Positions 1 through 12,100 of a stretch of 64,000 nucleotides of DNA are shown here, one piece after another; positions within the stretch are counted from its first letter, which is position 1, and each line of letters begins with the position of its first letter. The DNA is from Deinandra increscens subsp. villosa (taxonomy: Eukaryota > Streptophyta > Magnoliopsida > Asterales > Asteraceae), in the NCBI GenBank assembly GCA_039602395.1, contig JBCNJP010000023.1, positions 93,946,030 to 94,010,029 of the forward strand, in the 5' to 3' direction. The notes beneath the pieces are model-generated. The model was not told the DNA's origin, ran no database searches, and saw only the letters and a program-made list of their open reading frames with translations. A program made the translations under genes and the position numbers.

Positions 1-101
1 TTCCAAATCGGAGCAATTATCGAAACAACGCGAAAAGACATAATATATATCAATAATATATATTTTCTAAATTTCAAGATCCAAAATAACTATATACATA
101 A

Positions 102-155
<54 letters not shown>
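102..155. repeat. (AT)n microsatellite
   Basis: Nearly pure AT dinucleotide run. A second run lies at 292-327. No gene is visible in 1-500. Confidence 0.9.
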
Positions 156-159
<4 letters not shown>

Positions 160-292
160 AAATGCGCAAATGACGTGAATAACGAGTTTACAAACACAAG
201 ACACATATTTAAAAGCTCTCATAAAATATATAATCGTTTCAAGAAACCATATATTTTACCTTTTATGTAAAACCCATAATTTTTAGATTAAC

Positions 293-325
<33 letters not shown>

Positions 326-516
326 TTAAAATATTATTTCAATTCGAACCGACAAATTAAACATGTTTACAATCTAAAATATGGTTTACGGGATTTAATA
401 GCTCAAGATATATATATTTTTCTTTACGGTTTTAAAATACGATAAGGGACAACTTTAATATGAGTTGTAGGTTGTTAAATGGTTAAATCACAAAAATAAA
501 TAAAAACAAAAACACA

Positions 517-600
517 GAGGTCACCGGGTTCGAACCCGTGATCTCTATCTTAGAACAAGTCACCAAACCACTCGGCCGGAGCAGCTTTTGTGTTTGGAAA
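517..600 (-). repeat. tRNA-like SINE head or tRNA pseudogene
   Basis: On the minus strand an A-box-like CGGCCGAGTGG is followed about 35 bases later by a perfect B box inside a T-arm-like palindrome (CGGGTTCGAACCCGG). The outer ends do not form an acceptor stem, so a working tRNA is unlikely. I read it as the tRNA-derived head of a retroposon. Confidence 0.45.
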
Positions 601-674
601 CCGAGCAGAAAACCTTTTAGCTATAAACGATGGCCAGAATTGAGTTTTAGGGGAAATAGGGTATTAAGAAAAAG

Positions 675-755
675 AAATGATGAAGCCGGGACTCGAACCC
701 GGGCCTCCAGCGAATAAGGCCAGCGACCAAACCAATGAACCAGTCGCGCATCTGG
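675..755 (-). repeat. Second tRNA-like unit
   Basis: It has the same arrangement as the unit at 517-600: an A-box-like stretch (GACTGGTTCATTGG) and a B-box hairpin (CCCGGGTTCGAGTCCCGG) on the minus strand. No acceptor stem is visible. A weaker B box (GGGGTTCGAGTTCG) lies at 978-992 on the same strand. Confidence 0.4.
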
Positions 756-1564
756 ATTTACAAGCAGAAAATAAAATACATATAGATTACGGGTCGGGTG
801 TTTATCTTCTTCACCCGAACCCTATATTCGCCGGAGCTTTCTCCGGTCGCCGGAAAACCAAAAAAAACATGCAACAAGGCCTTAAATCGTGCGAATAACA
901 TAGAAAGGCGATTACCTTGAACCGGAGATGAGAGATTTATGTGTTTTTGACGTCGAAGTAAAACCCGAACAAGTCACGAACTCGAACCCCGGGACTAACT
1001 GTGATGCTCTGAAGTTGTTGTTGCGTCCACGATCTCCGAGGGGTGTCGAGTAGTGGCATAGCAGTGGTGTAGTGGTCCTGGTTGGCCGGAATCTTTTGAC
1101 GGTGGTGGTGTTTGCATCGGACAGGGGAGAAACGAGGGGGAGAAAAGGAGTGTTGTGATGGGATGAATGATCAATTGGGCCTTCAATCCTCCTCATGATT
1201 GAATGAGGTAACCGATCAGCTGGTACAAGAGTGTAACTGATGGAATTGAATTTGGGTTTAAGAAAAAGTCGGTTATCGGAACTCGGAAGACGTTCGACGG
1301 TTTCTTTAGAATCTTCAATTTAACTTTGGTCCAGTGGCAAAATTAGTCCCTCTTGGAAGTACAAGATAGGTTACAATGTTTTGGAAATGACGATGCTAGC
1401 CCTTTCAGGTTTGGTTAGCCAAAAGAAGTTTAGGAAATGTCCAAAAGTTCCCCTTGTAGTTAAGAGTCGTTAACGGAGTTAATGGGGAATACTCTAACCG
1501 TATGAATACGCATGTTTATCCCAATAAAATCAACGTGTAATCTTTATAAGATGTAAACCCTAAT

Positions 1565-1870
1565 TGGTTCACATAAAATCATGAATATAAATTTATAAAT
1601 CTATACTTTAAGTTCACCTAAATCATAATTATAATTCCTTATCTATATGTTGAGTTCACATAAAATGATAAACATGAGATCATAACGATACATGTTTAAC
1701 TCACATAAAATAATAGAAACGCTGTGTAACCACGTGACACATTGTCACATAAAATCATAAAATATAATGTGTATATGTATATACCACATAAAATCATAAG
1801 TTTATTGCCACATAAAATGATGAAGCGTTCACATAAAATCATAACGTACGATTTATATAAAATCATAGAA
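1565..1870. repeat. Irregularly spaced short repeat CACATAAAATCATA
   Basis: The word cacataaaatcata or a near copy occurs about nine times, near 1569, 1612, 1651, 1699, 1744, 1784, 1807, 1831 and 1853, at spacings of roughly 22-48 bases. The spacers are unrelated to each other. Confidence 0.7.
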
Positions 1871-1899
1871 TCTCAAACGTCTAAACTCAAGTGCATGCT

Positions 1900-3177
1900 C
1901 ATATAGTGATTCTTATAAGTCAAATCACATAAATCTCACACAACATTTATATCAGTAATTTAAGGTTAAGTTGAATCAGGGAAGGACCTGAAAATATGGA
2001 TTGTCACAATTACCGTAGTGGATGTTTTGTTAAAAGCATTATTTTTTCATTCCTTATCTTATTATCTTATTGGTTTACAAAGTTTTGTTTCAAAATATTC
2101 TCTAAAAAATTAATGATTAAGTACTTAAAAAATTTTAAACTAGTTTCTAGTAAAATTTTATATAATATTTTGTTTGATTGTCATACTTTATAAAAATGTT
2201 TTCTATAACTTATTTCAAAATAGAACCTTTTATATAAAAAAAAGTAAAAATAAAAAAAATTATATTAATAAATGTTTACGGAACTAATTTTAAAATAATT
2301 AAAAAAAACATCTTGAAATATTACAATCTAATAAAATCATTTTTTTATTTTATTATAAACTTTTTCTAAAAGTATATTGTTTAAGATGACTATTTTTATC
2401 CAATAAGATTACGAGTAAGAAAACGAAGTTTAAAAAAAAAAAACATGATCAACACAATGTGAGCCATGCATCCATTACTGAACAATTCATCATCACCTTA
2501 TGAAGAAATGGGTTTGAGACCTTACTACACACAAATCTTGGCTTAACTATTGAGTCTAGCGCACTGGAGCACCTTTGGAATGAAACCTGACCAAAACACA
2601 CTTTGGGGCAGAGAGATTCTCTAGACAATTTGGATGCAAATGAGTAAAAATTACCAAAAACTTGTTTTTTTATATCGACCTGGCACTATGTGAACCGTTC
2701 GGGTTTCGCTATACCTTCGTATGGTTCATATCCGACCAGTTCAAACCATGACATGTGTACCATCTCCTTATTCTAACTGGACGATCCGCATCGCTCATGT
2801 CTTGCTAAACTTGTTTTTGCTTAATTTTCATTCCGTCCCATTAGACTATTTAGACTGAGGTGTTACACACTGCCTTTGTAGTAACTAATGACGGATCATT
2901 TTCACATATAGAAAATTACTATTAATATTTTGTTTTGCTTAAGTTGGGGGTGTTTAGTGGGTGAAATTATGTATAAAATCGACTACTTTTCTAAAAGTTA
3001 TTATTGGTTTATACAATTTGTTTATATTTAAATTAAAAAAAGCTTAAAACATTCACAATAACTTCTTTATAATTTATGAAAAAATATATATCTATATAAT
3101 TTAAAAGTTGTTAAAAAAATACTCAGATAAATAGATATTTTTCTTTAAACTTTAAAGATTTGATGTAATATAAGAAA
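1900..3177. other. No gene recognised
   Basis: AT-rich sequence with short stop-interrupted frames. The stretch 2460-2870 is less AT-rich and could be old retroelement debris, but I see no coding motif. Confidence 0.5.
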
Positions 3178-3692
3178 GAAAAATTAGCCCTATTAATTCT
3201 AGTTATCACATATTGGCCGATAATAATTAATTTCAGTTTTGATTTTTCCCTACAATAATCCTTGTTATAAATATATTTCCGCCGTTAACTAAACACTAAC
3301 GGCGTTGGTTTTTAGCTGACTAAGCATCCATATAAAATATCCTAGGTGTCATTTTTATAAGACCTTTTAATAAAATAATAAAAAGAAACTATTTCAGAGT
3401 AAGAAAATAATGAAATCGTTTTTCTTTTTGACAATTTTTTAATAAAATCGATTATTGCTCAACGATTTCATTTCCTTTTTTTTGTTATTTTTATTAAAAG
3501 GTTTTATAAAAAATAACACCTAGGATCCTATGGATGTCGAGTCAGCTAAAAACTAATGTCGTTAGTATTTAGTTAACGATGGATCAATATAGGTCAATAT
3601 GTTTATAACTGTGTTTATTATAAGGAAAAATCAAAATTACGATTATTATCGACGAATATATGATAACTAAAATTAATAGGGGCCAATTTTCC
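3178..3692. mobile_element. Mutator-like MITE (foldback)
   Basis: About 200-bp terminal inverted repeats make up most of this 515-bp element: 3178-3395 pairs with 3485-3692. It is flanked by TATAAGAAA (3169-3177) and TATAAAAAA (3693-3701), a 9-bp target duplication with one mismatch, as expected for Mutator-like elements. Its outer sequence, with the words ATATTGGCCGATAA and CCGTTAACTAAA, resembles the element at 13748-14059. No coding capacity is seen. Confidence 0.75.
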
Positions 3693-4119
3693 TATAAAAA
3701 AAAACTATTCTAGATGCTTTAAGGGAGCTAAATTAAAATATTATTATGAACAAAATATTATAAGCATTATATATATTAAAGTATTAAAATATATCTAATA
3801 AAATATATTATTTTAATAATACATAATATATATGTAATACAATATTAACCTTAATATTAACATTTAGTATTTGGATAATTTCTAACCTTAATATAAAAAA
3901 TTATATTTTAATAATTTATTATTGGATAATGACTTATTAAAAGTTAAAACTAAATAAACCCTAATGAAAATTTAATATTTGGATAATTATTTGTTAAAAT
4001 TTTGACTTAGTCTAAAATTTCGTGGTGATGACAAATGTCTTTTTTTACTAATTAGAGTATGTCAAAACTTTTTGTTTATTATATAATATATAATATAAAA
4101 TATAAAATATAGATATTGA

Positions 4120-4335
4120 TTTTTTAGAACGGCAAATAACACACACAACTAAGCTATTGTCAAGCCCTAGCAGAAGAACACGGTCGAACTCAGGACCGTT
4201 CTACGGAAAAACTCCACAACCCGGCCACCCCGTAGAGTCGAGCTCCATAATTGGGGTAAAACCAGTGTGGATGAGGACTCGAACTCCCGACCTCTTGATC
4301 AAGAAGTGATCATCCATATACACTACTGGATGTCA
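4120..4335 (-). mobile_element. SINE-like retroposon with GCCGTTC tail
   Basis: Read on the minus strand, a tRNA-like head with a B-box-like GGAGTTCGAGTCC (about 4268-4290) leads through a unique body to a 3' end TTTGCCGTTCTAAAAAA at 4120-4137. The same 3' tail occurs on other retroposons in this window. Target duplications were not resolved. Confidence 0.5.
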
Positions 4336-5869
4336 TTGGGACAAAACACGATAGCAAATGTCTATTATACTATATGGTAGAGCGTTTTCGCTGTAGTTGG
4401 CTAGATTATATGTATTTTTAAAGACCGGATTCTTTGCGTACACAAGTGCACAATACGGTGGTCTGTCAAACTGTAGTTAAAACAAAAACTGTTAACACTT
4501 TCATGCATCTCATTGTATTAGTCGACCAAAACCAATCTACTAATTAGCTGGATTAATATAGTCATATTTTAATTGTCATTTTAAGTATTCTATTGTTTGG
4601 ATTTAACTTTATGCTATCAAACCAACTTGTATAGGTTATACAATTATATATAATTGAATATAATAATTGTATGCAGGGCAAAGATTAGGGCTCATTGTTT
4701 TAGTTTCCACTTGTGGAAACCCACTAACTAAAGTCTTCATCACGGGAATCATTCTTTAGGTTTGAATAAATCTTTCTCCATATGCACAATGGTCTTTTCT
4801 TTTTCATAAATAAATACAATAAAGTATTACAAGTTTTTTCAACTATAAATATCTAGTTTGAGAGGATATAAATATTTTAAACTTTACGTACATAACCAGT
4901 AAATTAGGCTCACATTTTATTGCATGGTGGGGATTTATTTATCGTTATTGGTATAATAGTATAATTAGAAACACTCCTGTGAAGTATTAAATATAACAAT
5001 TAATAAAGATATATGTTTTTAACGGCAAAAAGTTTTATATTATAAACGTACGGCGGCAGTGACGAATCTAGGAATTTTTTATGGGGTTTGAAATTTTCGA
5101 GGTTAATTCGGTCGTCCACCTCTATATAAATTAAACCGGGTTGGTTTGGGTCGGGCCGGGTCACATTATATGATAAAAACCAACTTAAAATATGAAAACG
5201 CATAACAAATTTAGTATCTTACATCATTCTTCATTAGATAATAGAATTACAAAACACCTAGAGTTCTCTATACGAGATGTCATTTTTTTGAAACATATCA
5301 ATCATATTATCTATGTATATTTTCTAAGCATTTTTTTCTCAATATAACATATACAACTAGCAATGAAATTTTCATCTTGAATTCGGTTACGCAAATTAGA
5401 CTTCACATACTTCATTGCAGTTAAGACTTCACATACTTAGTTCTTATATTATTTTAATTATAATTACTTAATCAGATATTTAGATTTAGGTACTCTTATT
5501 AGTTGGGTAATGAGTGTTTTCGAGTTTGGGTAATTGGATTAAAATTTTTAATATTGTTGGGCTCATTGAGTCATTGGTGTTGGATCAATGATCAAGTATT
5601 CAAAACTTATAGATTAGTTTTTATATATTAGTTGTGTGATAAATTTGTTTGTAATAGGTTTAAATTTGTAAAATTTTATTTTTATTAAAACTATAAATTA
5701 TTTTTTTTAGAGTTCAAGGTCGGTACAAAAATTTAATTAGGTGCAGTGAACAAAGTCCATTTAGACACAAGATTCTCATGCGTCACCAAGGGAGTGTGAA
5801 CCGTTTTGGCATTGAGGAGCTTTAGGCATATTTACTTTGGCTAAGAAATAGACCATCCGATTTGTGTTT

Positions 5870-6115
5870 CACTTCAAGACCAAAAAAGTAATTCAAGGCA
5901 TCAAGATTCTTGATGATCCAAGTTTTGCCTGTGTTGCGATCACCAACCCTAAAGCTTCCTATGAGATATGACACCAACGTTTGGGTCACAATAGCAATGA
6001 CACCATTACTATGTTAAATAAAGGAGGATTATTAAATAATACCCCCGTTTTGCCTAAACTGGATTTATGTTTAGCTTGTTAAAAATCCAAAGGACAACGT
6101 TTACCGTTTGATTCA
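5870..6115 (+). pseudogene. Copia pol fragment (GAG-pre-integrase)
   Basis: The plus strand encodes the Copia signature HQRLGHNSNDTITMLNKGGL from about 5972, followed by LDLCLAC, a TAA stop and KSKGQRLPF. This matches the pre-integrase zinc-binding region of Ty1/Copia polyproteins. Upstream, KILDDPSFACVAITNPKASYEI ends at a TGA where the Trp of WHQRLGH is expected. No LTRs, integrase core or reverse transcriptase are present, so this is a short dead scrap. Confidence 0.7.
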
Positions 6116-6139
6116 TGATGAGCAACTCAATATCGAATC

Positions 6140-6585
6140 GATAAATACTCGAAACAAGCCGAGTTTTGATGAGCTTGAGCCGAGCTCAAACTTTAAAATA
6201 GAGCCCGTTTAATAGCAAGCTCGAGTCGGCTCGCGAGCCTTAACGAACCTTGTATTGTATTTTTATTTAATTTATTAAACTTATTTAAAAAAATAATTGT
6301 TATTTTATATAAAATTGTGATTTTTAAAAATAAGTAAATAATATGTATTATTTTCTATATAAATTTGTAATCTAAATATATATAAAAAATTTAATTATAA
6401 TAATATATAAATAAATAATAATTAATAATAAATGAGCCGAACTTGAACCGAACTTAAACTTAAATAATTCTTCACAAACAGCTCAAGCTTCAATAATAAA
6501 ACTCGAATCGAGCCGAACTCAAGCTCTATTAAGTTTAAATGAGTCGAGCTCGAACATAAACAAACTCAAATTCTACTCAACTTGT
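6140..6585. mobile_element. GAGCTCGAGCC-rich foldback, hAT-like MITE
   Basis: Two arms rich in GAGCTCGAGCCGAGCTC-type words (about 6145-6245 and 6430-6560) are roughly inverted around an AT-rich centre. Plant genomes carry many non-autonomous hAT-like elements of this composition. I could not define terminal repeats or an 8-bp duplication, so the class is inferred. Confidence 0.35.
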
Positions 6586-6889
6586 TTACCCCTTAGACTT
6601 TTGTCTGTTTTCTATATGCGCTGCTGTGAATATATATGTATAATTAGAACTATTAAAATAAATAATAAATATAAATAATAATGATAATTTCAGATCGGAG
6701 CTAATTGTTTTGACATTCCCGCATGTAGAACTAGATAACTCCTTTTTGAAGGGTGATTAGTGATATTAAAATTTAGAGTTTTTTGTGGTATGTGAATCGA
6801 TCTAAAAATCAGTCCATTAGTTGGATCGAGTGGTTTTCCTTTTTGTTGTAAGGTTAAATCCAATACCTCCACCAAGATCTCGGGGAGAT

Positions 6890-7355
6890 GATGATGTGGA
6901 CTTCGGTGCTCGGTGAAGAAATTGGAGCTGGATCTCGGTCCCTCGGTGAAATCCTCAAGGAACCCAGCTCGGTTCCCGTCCCCCGCACCCCTTATTCCCG
7001 GTGAAATGTGAATGTTTAATTACTTTTTTTTTATCAAAATCTATGAAAATAACAACTAGAAATTACCAGATCTATGAAAATAACAAAGACGGCGACGATA
7101 TTGAGAGATAATTGAGTAGCGGCTGTTGAGAATGTGCGTATTTTTCCGAACCCTAGCTTCCAGAGACCTTATATTCAACTCCAAATGACCGGTTCAAGCC
7201 ATACACTTCATTGCTCCGTAACCCGATCTCAACCACTTTCTTTACATCATTTGATTTCACTTAAGTCCAACAGTGAGATATAAACCAAAGCATAGACAAT
7301 AAATTGAATAAATTGCATATAATTTTTACATTTTTTAAAAAATTTAATTCGCTAA
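6890..7355. other. No gene recognised; CGGTGA-rich patch
   Basis: The stretch 6890-7010 contains repeated CGGTG/CTCGG words resembling those at 29450-29590 in the other orientation, probably pieces of one repeat family. No open frame of interest. Confidence 0.3.
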
Positions 7356-7700
7356 AATAATAATAAAAATAAAGTGAGTGGAGTGAAATGTGAAAGGTGG
7401 GTATTAGAAAGTGTTTTTTAATTATTTTATTTAGGATGTGTAATTTTTTTTTATGAAATGTAGTTTTTTTTTATTTTATTTAATGAAGTGTTTTTTTATA
7501 ATCTAAGTTAAATTTTATTACTTTTTCTTTTTTATTAATAGAATAAAATAATAATAAAAGTAAAGATAAATAAGTGATAGGTGAAAGATGAGTATTGGAA
7601 GTTAAATGAGTGAAATGTGAGAGGAGTGAAAGATGATAATGTGACGTTGAGTTAACAAAAAAAATAAAGTAAAAGATGATAGATAAAAGATGATAAGATG
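7355..7700. repeat. GTGAAAGGTGGGTATTGG repeat, MITE-like
   Basis: Variants of GTGAAATGTGAAAGGTGGGTATTAGAAAGTG occur at 7380-7415 and 7575-7635. The reverse complement of the same family is at 29245-29400. This looks like a dispersed MITE family. Borders are not resolved. Confidence 0.4.
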
Positions 7701-8390
7701 GTATTGTAGATAACCTAATGTTTCTCTTTGTTTGCTGCCTCTAACGCTTTGCTAGTTGGTTTCGTTTTTAATAAATTTTGCCGTTAAAAAAAATCCTCTT
7801 TGATGAAAGTTGGTTTTGGGACCCACTATACGAATCTTTCTCCTTGGGTTATGCTTCCTTTTTTGGACAACCGACTTTTTCATGTAAAGGGATAAGATAA
7901 TTAATAATTTATAAAAGCCGTTCAAAAAAAATAATAATAATAATTTATAAAACTTAAACTAGTATTTGATTTAAATCACTATCAAAGGAGGAAATTTTAG
8001 CCGTACCAAAATACTATTTTTAGAAATGATTAAAGCTGCAAGTGTTTTAATAAATTGAGAATTTTAAATTTAGCCCTTTTTCTAGACACATTAATTTAAA
8101 CATGGAAGAGTCGAGTTTAATCTCTATTTAGGACAAACCTTCCTATTAAGCATTAAAAGTTTTTCATGTCAATCATTTACACTGATACTTATATAATTAT
8201 TGGCGACACAATGCCCCACTAAGGTCTAAACATCCATTAAGATAAAAAAAATTATTTTAAATTTTATTCTAAATTTTGTAATAATAATAAGTTTGAGATT
8301 TGTTTAGATTTTTTTCTAAGTTATGTTTTTTTATAAATAAAGATTAAGTATTTTATAAAAGTTTATGAGATTTGTTTAACTTTTTAATTA
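7700..8390. other. No gene recognised
   Basis: AT-rich spacer. A GCCGTT plus A-run tail at 7779-7796 (TTTTGCCGTTAAAAAAAA) suggests the 3' end of another decayed retroposon on the plus strand. Confidence 0.4.
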
Positions 8391-8394
8391 CTTA

Positions 8395-8600
8395 CAAAAT
8401 ATAAATCCTCATATAGTCGTATAAGTTTTAAGTATTGTATAGTCGTATAAGTTTTTTTAACTAAAGATTAATTATTATATAGTTGTGTAAGTTTAAAAAA
8501 AATAAAGATTATGTATTATATAGTTGTATATGTTTTTTTTTTATATTCGTAGCTAAAAATAAAGATTAAGTATTATATAGTCGTATATATTTTTTTACAT
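8395..8600. repeat. Degenerate tandem repeat
   Basis: The phrase AAAGATTAAGTATTATATAG followed by TCGTATAAGTTTTT recurs about four to five times with drift in unit length. It lies about 575 bp upstream of the cysteine oxidase start codon. Confidence 0.6.
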
Positions 8601-8924
8601 ATAATGATATGAGTTCAGAAGTCAACGATGCGGTAAGAAAATCGAGTCCAAATTAACGGTTTAAAAAAACAAACCACTATCAAAATATTACATCTCATCT
8701 CACATTTATACAACTACAATTCACATTAGTACTCACCAAGTATATACTTTTTTCACCACCTCTATGACGCTTTTTTTATTTTTATACCACCACACCGCTA
8801 TAGATTTATAGATTTAAATAGCCTAATTATCTTCCAAATCCAATGGTACAACCGTAATTTCACACACAAAAAGCACCTCTCATGTAGAACCACCGAAACA
8901 GTGGTCGCTAAACGAAACAACTTT

Positions 8925-8957
8925 CTCTCTCTACCACCTTTCTCTCTCTAGAACACA
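8925..8957 (+). promoter_or_regulatory. CT-rich patch (Y patch) near PCO transcription start
   Basis: Two CTTTCTCTCTCT blocks lie about 220 bp upstream of the PCO start codon. Pyrimidine patches are common close to transcription starts in plant promoters. No convincing TATA box is seen at the right distance. Confidence 0.4.
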
Positions 8958-8970
8958 CCAGATTCCATAC

Positions 8971-9114
8971 ATGACGCCCCTGGTTTTCCATCCCTCCACC
9001 ATATATTCCACCACCATTTTCCTCCAAACTCCAATTCTCCAACAACTTAACACACATTCGTTCCATATCTCCCGAAATTCAACCCGTTATACACTAATTT
9101 CCGATCGGATCTGA
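8971..9114 (+). CDS. Possible upstream ORF (47 aa) in PCO leader
   Basis: An ATG at 8971 opens a 47-codon frame ending at TGA 9112-9114, 61 bp before the PCO start. It lies just downstream of the CT-rich patch, so it may sit in the 5' leader. The peptide begins MTPLVFHPSTIYSTT and matches no family I know. Whether it is transcribed depends on the unknown transcription start. Confidence 0.3.
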   Translation: MTPLVFHPSTIYSTTIFLQTPILQQLNTHSFHISRNSTRYTLISDRI

Positions 9115-9175
9115 GGTTTTTGATCGATCATCTAAAACTTTTCTGTTAATTTGTGCGGTTTAAATTAATCGATTG

Positions 9176-12100
9176 ATGACGATTGAGGTGAGGTTAGCTG
9201 ACGTCAGCAAGAGCATAAGGAAGAAGAAATGTTGCCGGAAAAGTAACCGCAAAACGAAACGGTTTCCGCCGTCTCCGGCGGCGGTTTCGTCGCCGTTGCA
9301 GCGGTTGTATATGGCGTGTGTTGACGCGTTCAAAGGCGTCGGAACTGTTCCTTCTCCGACTGATGTGCAGAAACTTTGCTCAATTCTCGGTGAGGGATTT
9401 CATTTTCGGTTTTAGTTTTTTATTATTATTTATTTTTATTTTTTTTGGAACGGCCGATATATGAATTAGATGTTAAATAAGTTATAAGTGATTGCCAAAA
9501 TTGTTGGATTGAAGATCAGAAATCAGAATAATCAAATTTTGATTACTTTTTTTGGCAAACATCTTTCATTCTTTCAACTGTACTTGAGATCTGTACTTGA
9601 TTTGATAGCTGGATTAATGGATATAGTAAACCGTAAAAATGTAAAAAAAAGAGAGGTAAAAATGTAAAAGTTCCTGTTTGACTGACCGGAGTTTTTTTTT
9701 TTTTTTGGAACGGCAACTGACCGGAGTAAATGAAATTCAGGCCGGCTATTTTGCATTGGGTTTGGCATCTTTTGCATTGAAAAAAAAGAAAAGAAATTTT
9801 AGTTTCGAAAATTTAATTAATAATTTTATGATATGAGAATTAACTTGAAGCCGCATTGATTTGTTGCATGATAATGATGTTTAGCGTTTCTTATTCATAG
9901 ATTGCGTGTTGTTTGTTTATTTGAATTTGGACGCTTATTGCCAACATTGGGTGTGACGCATGTGAGTAGAAGAGGGATTTTGAAATCTTGTGAAGTATGT
10001 AAGATGTCACTTTGCTTAACATTGAAGTATAATTAGATCTAAGAGAACATTTTTTTCTTCCATTAAATAACTAAATATCGGATGATGTTTTATGCCGGTT
10101 TTCACTTTTGGTTATCAAAAGACTTGTAGTCTAGCGTTACCGGTTTGTGTACATGTGTGTATGGTTGAGGGATCTAGTCCTATGGTGAACATTGGTGTTG
10201 ATTTAGGAGTAAGTTTAGTTTGTGCACGAGTAAGAAAGCTCTTCTAAAGAAAAAAATTTAAAATAAATAGAACTAGATCTAGTGACTAGTTGTATCGTTT
10301 TATTTGGATAAGCGATTTGTGCACACACAAGTCACATTACATCGTGTTAAATGTGTGTGGATTTAAGCATTTAGCCTATATTTGTGGATACTTGGACTGC
10401 AAGGATCTAGTATTACTTCTAATTGATTCCGAATAAACACTTATTGCCTTTTTAGGTACAAGCTCAAAGCTTTTTAGAATTTAGAGTGAATTTTTTTTTA
10501 AACAATTTTACACCACTTTGTTCATTATGGGACTTGAAGCCTCAACCTTTAGTGGAGGGATACCTTATTAAACATCGACCACATACCATTGGGCTAGAAG
10601 CACTTCGGTTTTTAGAGTTATTTGAAGGGAAAATCATAAAAATAACCATTTGACACACATCTCTATCAAAATAGTCATTGGCTTTTTTATAAAGTTATCA
10701 ATTTTATTGTTGCACATATTTTAGTGACAAGAAAACTAATCACAACATGCACGAGACAAATTTTGCGTCAAGTGGTGCAAAAGTGGTATAGTCTTTTGCG
10801 CCGATGTGTAATTGTCGCAAAAGGGTAATACTTTTGCATCAGCGTTGTTAATTTCTAAGCAAAATATTCACGTGTACGTCTAGTATTAATTGAGTTTCCA
10901 AAGATTTTGTAGTGCTCTAATGTAATTATTTTAATAGTATATTTAGTCAACATGATTATTCTCGTGATTTTCCTCTATCTTAATCACGGATGAATCCATG
11001 TCATCTTTTAGATATATTCAATCTTATCATAAATCTCCGGAATCTAAGCCTTTTATTAACTGAAATCACATCTTCTTGCAGATGGAATGATGGCAGAAGA
11101 TGTTGGACTAAGTAGGAATCTACAATTCTTTAAGACTAGTCGTGTTGTAGGAGAAATAACTCCAAAAGTCGCATGCACGACCATATACCAGTCTGAGAAA
11201 TTCTCGGTAAATTTTTACTATTTTTCCTTTTGCATTCTTGGCAAATATTAAAAATATTTATCATGTATTAAATCACTATTTGTGTGTTTCTTCAGTTATG
11301 TATTTTCTTTCTCCCTGCAAATGCTGTCATACCTCTTCATAACCATCCAGGAATGACTGTTTTCAACAAGCTTTTGCTTGGGAAAGTGCATATTAAAGCA
11401 TATGATTTGGTGACCTCTAATAACTCAGATGACTCAATGCCCCCCTCACAATCCTCTAATAACTCGGATGACTCGATGCCTCCGTCACAATGTGAGTTCT
11501 CAATCTCTATATATGCAAGCAAACCTTAGAGGTGGCAATCTCGACCAATTTACTTATGAATGGGTTGATTAGGGTTATGTTTTATTTATAAGGGTTAACC
11601 GAGAAAAAGAACAAAGTAGCCCAATGTGTATTTCAAATGCATGAAACCTATATGTAGTTTTATTAATTAAATATACTATCATTGAAATAAGGTTGCCTTC
11701 ATGTGACTTGAAGGTCACGGGTCCGAGTCATGGAAAAATAGCTTCTTATAACCATCATATATTTACACTCGATTTACACTTAATTTCTATGTGTTTTTGC
11801 ATGTATGTTTTTCCATTTCGTTCACAATCATCATTTGAACTGCAAATCAAGTGTAAATATATAATGATTATAAAATAATGGGATTGCCGTTGACAACAAA
11901 GTAAAAGTTTTTTTTTTTTTTTGAATGGCAAATCTATTCTAGTCCTGCTCCTATTACTACCCCACCTAATACTACTCCACAAACTAAATTAACCAATTAT
12001 ACCAAGTTGAGTCATTTACTAAGTCATACTGTGGATTATTATTATTCACTTCACAAGTAAATATACCATAATTGGAATATGATTGCCTTCATGTCACTTG

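Noticed and set aside
517..600. Functional tRNA gene
   Set aside because: A and B boxes are present, but no acceptor stem or clear anticodon arm can be folded by eye.
912..1196. 94-codon minus-strand frame
   Set aside because: Low-complexity Thr/Ser/Pro content in repeat-rich DNA next to tRNA-like boxes; no domain.
1565..1870. CRISPR-like array of short repeats with unique spacers
   Set aside because: Spacing is irregular, repeats are only 14 bp and imperfect, there are no cas genes, and the DNA is eukaryotic.
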